From: Prevotellaceae bacterium
Lineage (GTDB): Bacteria; Bacteroidota; Bacteroidia; Bacteroidales; Paludibacteraceae
NCBI GenBank assembly: GCA_031290375.1
Contig: JAITNR010000136.1
Span: 1-6,201 of the forward strand
Reading direction: 5' to 3'
DNA length: 6,201 bases
Shown: in pieces, positions 5,090 to 6,201 of the stretch
Numbering within the stretch: the first letter of the stretch is position 1
How the letters are laid out: each line of letters begins with the position of its first letter
Notes under the pieces: model-generated
Databases searched by the model: none
Told to the model about the DNA's origin: nothing
What the model saw: only the letters and a program-made list of their open reading frames with translations
Position numbers and translations under genes: made by a program

Positions 5090-6201
5090 TTAAAAATTTA
5101 TTCTACTTGTTTTGTTTTTATTGATGACAAATAGGGTAACTGTTGCCAGAACAGCGCATCCAACCATTGCATAGGCTGTTGAATGCAATATATTTCCAAT
5201 GCCCGCCAAGGGCATCACTACGCCTCCGATGAGAAAAGTGCTTGCGCCGAGAACAGCCGACGCCGTGCCTTTGTATCTCTTTTCCAAATCAAGCGCCAGA
5301 TTGGTCGAAACCGGAAAAGTCGCTCCGCCACAAAGCAGGGTCAGAAAAAGTGCAATACACAAAACGGCTACCGGCAAGTCCAACAAAAGCGAAATGCCGG
5401 TAAACAGGCTAAAACCAAACATCCCCGCAACGGCATAATTCAAAGATTTTTTCGGATTTTCAAAGCGCGCCACCAACAGATTGCCTATCATCAGCGATAA
5501 AGCGTTCACGGCAAAAATAATGCTGTATGCCATGGGCGGCACGCCGTAATGTTCCTGAAAAATAAAGGGCGAAGAGGCAATATAGGCAAACATGACTGCC
5601 GTAGAAAACGATAAAAGAGCAATATAGAGCATCAGCGGTCGATTTTTAAAAACAGGGATAAACAACTTGAATGACGCATAAACAGAGCCTTTTGCGCGGT
5701 TATCGGCAGGCAGCGATTCTTTCAGATAAAAGCTGAGGCACAGAGTCAGCAAGCCCAACAATCCAAGGAAGAGAAAAATACCTTTCCAGTCGGTAAACAG
5801 CAGCAGCACGCCTCCGGCAACAGGCGCCACGATAGGCGCAATTCCTTGAACCGCTGCGATAAGTGCAAGGAATTTCAGCAACTCTTTGCCCAAAAACCAA
5901 TCACTTGCTATCGAACGGGCAATGACGATACTGCCCGCTGCGCCTAATCCCTGCAACAGTCTGCACCCTATCAAAATATAGATGTCGGGCGACAGAAGGC
6001 AACCCACTGTTGCCAATAGATAAAGAAGAAATGATGCGAAAAGCGGTCGGCGACGCCCTAATTTGTCGCTGATGGAGCCAAAAAACAGCTGTCCGATAGC
6101 GATACCCAACATGCTTGTCGTGATAGTAAGCTGCACCATAGAGGCGGAAGTGTTAAAGTAACCGGTCAGAGCCGGTAAAGCAGGCAAATACATATCCGTA
6201 A
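5090..6201 (-). CDS. Bcr/CflA-family multidrug MFS transporter, 5' end beyond the window
   Basis: An inner-membrane drug:proton antiporter of the 12-helix DHA1 Bcr/CflA type. The frame contains an ATG at 6193, but it stays open to the window edge and reads Thr-Asp-Met-Tyr-Leu-Pro-Ala-Leu-Pro, the family's TDMYLPALP signature in helix 1. That Met is therefore internal, and roughly 20-30 N-terminal residues lie outside. Counting from that Met: loop 2-3 motif A GQLFFGSISDKLGRRRP (34-50), RLLQGLGAAGSIVIARSIASD (78-98, classic Bcr helix 4), and GIAPIVAPVAGG (117-128), the proline/glycine motif of helix 5. All hallmark residues are intact, so it should be functional. The family exports bicyclomycin, chloramphenicol, sulfonamides or dipeptides; the substrate here cannot be told. 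The gene ends with a basic tail (NKNKTSRINF), and rhuM follows 58 bases later. Confidence 0.9.
   Translation of the reverse strand, partial: TDMYLPALPALTGYFNTSASMVQLTITTSMLGIAIGQLFFGSISDKLGRRRPLFASFLLYLLATVGCLLSPDIYILIGCRLLQGLGAAGSIVIARSIASDWFLGKELLKFLALIAAVQGIAPIVAPVAGGVLLLFTDWKGIFLFLGLLGLLTLCLSFYLKESLPADNRAKGSVYASFKLFIPVFKNRPLMLYIALLSFSTAVMFAYIASSPFIFQEHYGVPPMAYSIIFAVNALSLMIGNLLVARFENPKKSLNYAVAGMFGFSLFTGISLLLDLPVAVLCIALFLTLLCGGATFPVSTNLALDLEKRYKGTASAVLGASTFLIGGVVMPLAGIGNILHSTAYAMVGCAVLATVTLFVINKNKTSRINF

Overview
The window looks like chromosomal DNA of a member of the Bacteroidota. The evidence is the recurrent TAnnTTTG-type -7 promoter boxes, mostly A/T-rich start regions without strong Shine-Dalgarno sequences, and the type of proteins encoded (a DUF6597-type AraC regulator, a Bacteroidota-style 14-helix MFS pump, AbiE and RhuM). 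Genus cannot be decided from the sequence.

Layout, left to right. Positions 1-88 hold the promoter and the first four codons of a leftward gene that leaves the window. Next come two leftward genes: an AraC-family regulator (108-854) and, upstream of it, a DHA2/EmrB-like MFS efflux transporter (984-2525). They are separated by a terminator-like hairpin. A divergent promoter region (about 2526-2684) serves the transporter to the left and, to the right, a two-gene AbiE type IV toxin-antitoxin operon (abiEi 2685-3260, abiEii 3257-3955) with a 4-base start/stop overlap. Positions 3956-4181 hold debris, including a 35-codon leftward fragment of a KilA-N domain protein. That fragment abuts and overlaps the 3' end of a leftward rhuM-like gene (4171-5031), which has lost its normal C-terminus. 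Last is a leftward Bcr/CflA-type multidrug MFS transporter whose 5' end lies beyond the right edge (5090-6201).

The likely overall picture is a small accessory patch (AbiE toxin-antitoxin, decayed KilA-N, truncated rhuM) between two chromosomal efflux transporters. The abiE genes look clearly more A/T-rich than the transporters, consistent with separate acquisition. The AraC regulator may control the adjacent transporter, but nothing in the sequence proves it.

The most notable features outside the genes are palindromes. A 10-bp-arm GAGACGTTGC repeat sits in frame inside the first transporter gene. A 31-base near-perfect palindrome lies inside rhuM. A 5'-leader hairpin sequesters the Shine-Dalgarno sequence of the first transporter. 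An inverted repeat overlaps the abiE -7 box. I see no rRNA, tRNA, CRISPR array, insertion sequence or transposase gene, and I did not find a clearly new system.
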